From Alteraquisediminimonas sediminicola (GTDB taxonomy: Bacteria; Pseudomonadota; Alphaproteobacteria; Sphingomonadales; Sphingomonadaceae), in the NCBI RefSeq assembly GCF_019740335.1, contig NZ_JAHXZS010000007.1:99676-163675 (forward strand): DNA of 64,000 bases. Direction: 5' to 3'. The translations under genes were made by a program, and so were the position numbers. Shown here in pieces: positions 62,206 through 64,000 of this stretch; position 1 is the stretch's first letter; the number at the start of each line of letters is the position of its first letter. The notes beneath the pieces were generated by a model that was not told the origin of the DNA, did not search any database, and worked only from the letters and a program-made list of their open reading frames with translations.

Positions 62206-64000
62206 ATGGCGATCGATAATTTTTCCAGCCGCACTGCAGGCATGAAATCTCTTCAGGGTGAGGGGCAGGCTCCCGCTCAGAAGGTGACGATCCTCGGTGG
62301 TGCCACGCGCATCATTCCCGCCAATGGCGTGGTGGTGCTACCCGCAGACGTCTCGCTCGACAATATTCGCGTCCTTGGCCGCGACTTGGTCGTCAACATG
62401 CCGGACGGCAGCCAGATCGTGATCGTGGACGGCGCCATCTCCGTCCCACAGATCGTCATCGGTGAAGTCGAACTCCCCGCCGCCAACGTCGCGGCGCTGT
62501 TGATCGGTCAGGAACCCCAGCCTGCGGCCGGCGCGCCATCGAGCGGCGGCGGTAACTTCTCGGAAGACCCCGGCACGATCGGCGACCCCTTTGGCCTTGG
62601 CGATTTGCTGCCTCCGACCGAACTGGCGTTCTCCGAACCAGAAGTGACGCAGATCTTCGAAGAAATCCCTGATGAACAGCCGACGATCGACATTGAAGTC
62701 GATGATTCCGGCGTATCCGTCATCAACGCCGCCGACGTCGTCCGCGAAGCAGGCCTGCCTGCGCGCGGTCTTGAGAGCGAAGGCTCGGACAGCGCCGCCA
62801 ATTCGGAAGCCACCTATGGCTTCATCAACATCACCGTGCCGGATGCCCCCGGCAGCGTGACGATCAACGGCACGGCCATCACGACCGTGGGCCAGACGAT
62901 CACCACCGCCAACGGCATCCTGACCATCGTCAGCATTGATCCGGGCCAGATCGGTTATACCTATCTGCTGACCGACAACACGCTCGGCGCGACCTCCGAC
63001 AACTTCACCGTTGTCGTCACCGATGCAGACGGTGACAGCGCCACCGCTACGCTGCGGATCGACATCATCGACGATGCGCCCATCGCAGCGGATGACACCG
63101 ACAGCATTGCATCCGGCGAATTTGGCCCGGCGACCGGCAATGTCATCACCGACAGCGAAGCCGATGGCGGCAAGGACACCCAAGGCGCAGATAGCGCGAC
63201 CGTATCGGGCGTCGCGAGCAACAACATCCCGGCAAATGTCGACACCACCGCCACCGAAGGCGCATTCGTGGTTGTCGGTCAATATGGCACGCTCACCATC
63301 AACACCGATGGCAGCTACAGCTATGTCCGCGCCGAAGGCACCGCTGGCGGCGTGACCGACGTTTTCACCTACACGCTGACGGACGGCGACGGCGACAGCG
63401 ACACCGCCACGCTCACCATCAACATTGAAGATGCAGAACCGTTCACGGGTGAGAATGCTGCCGTCCAGCTTGACGATGATGCGCTGACCGGCGGCAATCC
63501 TGGCGGCATCGACGACGTTACCCCGGATACCGCCAACACCACCGGCACGCTTGCGGGTGAAGGTGGCGATGGTGCCTTGACCTACACCTTCACCGACCTC
63601 GACACCAGCGCACCGACCGGCTTCACCTATGAACTGGATGAAGAGACCGGCGACCTGCTGATCAAGCAAGGCACCACCACCGTCATCACCGTGACGCTTG
63701 ATACGGCCACAGGTGACTATACCGTCACCCAGAATGCGCCGATCGACCATGAAGCAGGGTTTGACGAAAACGATCAGGCGTTCACGTTCAACTATCAGAT
63801 CAGCGATGTCGATGGCGACACTGACACCGGCTCGCTCACCATCAATGTGGATGATGACACGCCGACGATTGTCCGCAGCAGCGATGCCGTGCCGACCCTG
63901 TCGGTCGATGAAAGTGATCTGACCGCCGACGACACCAGCCACAATATCGCGGGCTTGTTCGATATCTCTGCCGGTGCCGATGGCGAAAAGAGCGTGGTCT
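62206..64000 (+). CDS. giant LapA/BapA-like repeat adhesin, N-terminal part (3' end outside window)
   Basis: At least 598 residues from the ATG at 62206 (AAGGGG upstream), open to the right edge. Residues 1-100 form a beta-rich retention-type module (KVTILGGATRIIPANGVVVLPA, IRVLGRDLVVNMPDGSQIVIVDGAI). QPAAGAPSS at about 105-113 holds a P-A-A-G motif (106-109), equivalent to the LapG site. Next is a flexible acidic linker, then cadherin/VCBS-like repeats of about 100 residues, each ending near 'DxDGDSxTAxLxIxIxDDxP' (three copies visible), typical of calcium-binding type I-secreted adhesins. It would sit at the outer membrane and mediate biofilm attachment. Confidence 0.88.
   Translation, partial: MAIDNFSSRTAGMKSLQGEGQAPAQKVTILGGATRIIPANGVVVLPADVSLDNIRVLGRDLVVNMPDGSQIVIVDGAISVPQIVIGEVELPAANVAALLIGQEPQPAAGAPSSGGGNFSEDPGTIGDPFGLGDLLPPTELAFSEPEVTQIFEEIPDEQPTIDIEVDDSGVSVINAADVVREAGLPARGLESEGSDSAANSEATYGFINITVPDAPGSVTINGTAITTVGQTITTANGILTIVSIDPGQIGYTYLLTDNTLGATSDNFTVVVTDADGDSATATLRIDIIDDAPIAADDTDSIASGEFGPATGNVITDSEADGGKDTQGADSATVSGVASNNIPANVDTTATEGAFVVVGQYGTLTINTDGSYSYVRAEGTAGGVTDVFTYTLTDGDGDSDTATLTINIEDAEPFTGENAAVQLDDDALTGGNPGGIDDVTPDTANTTGTLAGEGGDGALTYTFTDLDTSAPTGFTYELDEETGDLLIKQGTTTVITVTLDTATGDYTVTQNAPIDHEAGFDENDQAFTFNYQISDVDGDTDTGSLTINVDDDTPTIVRSSDAVPTLSVDESDLTADDTSHNIAGLFDISAGADGEKSVV

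Noticed and set aside
62338..63942. 534-codon minus-strand frame opposite the adhesin gene
   Set aside because: Its Gly/Arg/Asp-rich sequence is the complement of repetitive Asp/Gly/Thr repeats. The plus frame has the ribosome site, retention module and repeats expected of a real protein.

Overview
The window joins two genomes. Positions 1 to about 25.8 kb are the right-hand part of an integrated T7-like podophage (Autographiviridae type). From 25.8 kb to the end is alphaproteobacterial chromosome, most likely of a sphingomonad. Evidence for the host: a GcrA cell-cycle regulator, an NDUFA12-like complex I accessory protein next to MCE, DUF2155 and Aat genes, an rpe/heparinase-like/purH cluster, a short ProRS, a two-gene glutamate synthase, TTAA-N7-TTAA CtrA-type boxes and GC-rich coding sequence. 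The genus cannot be read from the sequence with confidence.

Prophage (1-25,798, all genes on the minus strand, so transcription runs right to left). Next to the right end (attR, a 45-nt 3' half of a tRNA-His gene) lies an early block: a small basic protein, a Cys-rich protein, an M20/M28-type peptidase, a protein-kinase-like protein and small ORFs, closed by an intrinsic terminator at 21.6 kb. A replication block follows: small ORFs, primase, HNH endonuclease, helicase, winged-helix protein, DNA polymerase, putative single-strand binding protein, a terminator, 5'-3' exonuclease, endonuclease VII, metallophosphoesterase and a DUF3310 protein. The single-subunit RNA polymerase comes next, immediately before the virion genes: a GNAT-like protein, gp7.3-like protein, portal, scaffold, capsid, terminator, tail tubular proteins A and B, and an internal virion protein cut by the left edge. 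RNA polymerase placed after the replication genes is the phiKMV-type order, not the T7 order. Many genes overlap by 1 to 4 nt, and many start at TTG or GTG. No integrase or lysis genes are in the window; they are expected to the left.

Chromosome, left part (25.8-40.5 kb): nitroreductase, peptide transporter, argC with an SH3-like gene, a nitronate-monooxygenase-like gene, a structured 500-bp intergenic region, proS-lolC, then a complete four-gene cluster of circularly permuted ATP-grasp, alpha-E protein, transglutaminase and Anbu (proteasome-like protease), followed by pmbA/tldE and a cysQ-like phosphatase.

Chromosome, middle (40.7-53.7 kb): gltBD (minus), diverging from rpe/heparinase-like/purH, then lepA (minus) and an A-type Fe-S carrier. 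Convergent gaps carry REP-type doublets and a 59-bp dispersed repeat.

Chromosome, right part (53.7-64 kb): gcrA, an ABC-2 permease, a membrane cytochrome c, pheA-aat converging on NDUFA12/mlaD-like/DUF2155, an ArsC-like protein with RidA, and finally a LapG-type periplasmic protease divergent from the start of a giant LapA-like adhesin. The adhesin carries a PAAG motif at residues 106-109, the expected LapG cut site, and the AT-rich region between the two genes holds two perfect CtrA-type boxes. This suggests a surface adhesin with post-translational release and cell-cycle control.
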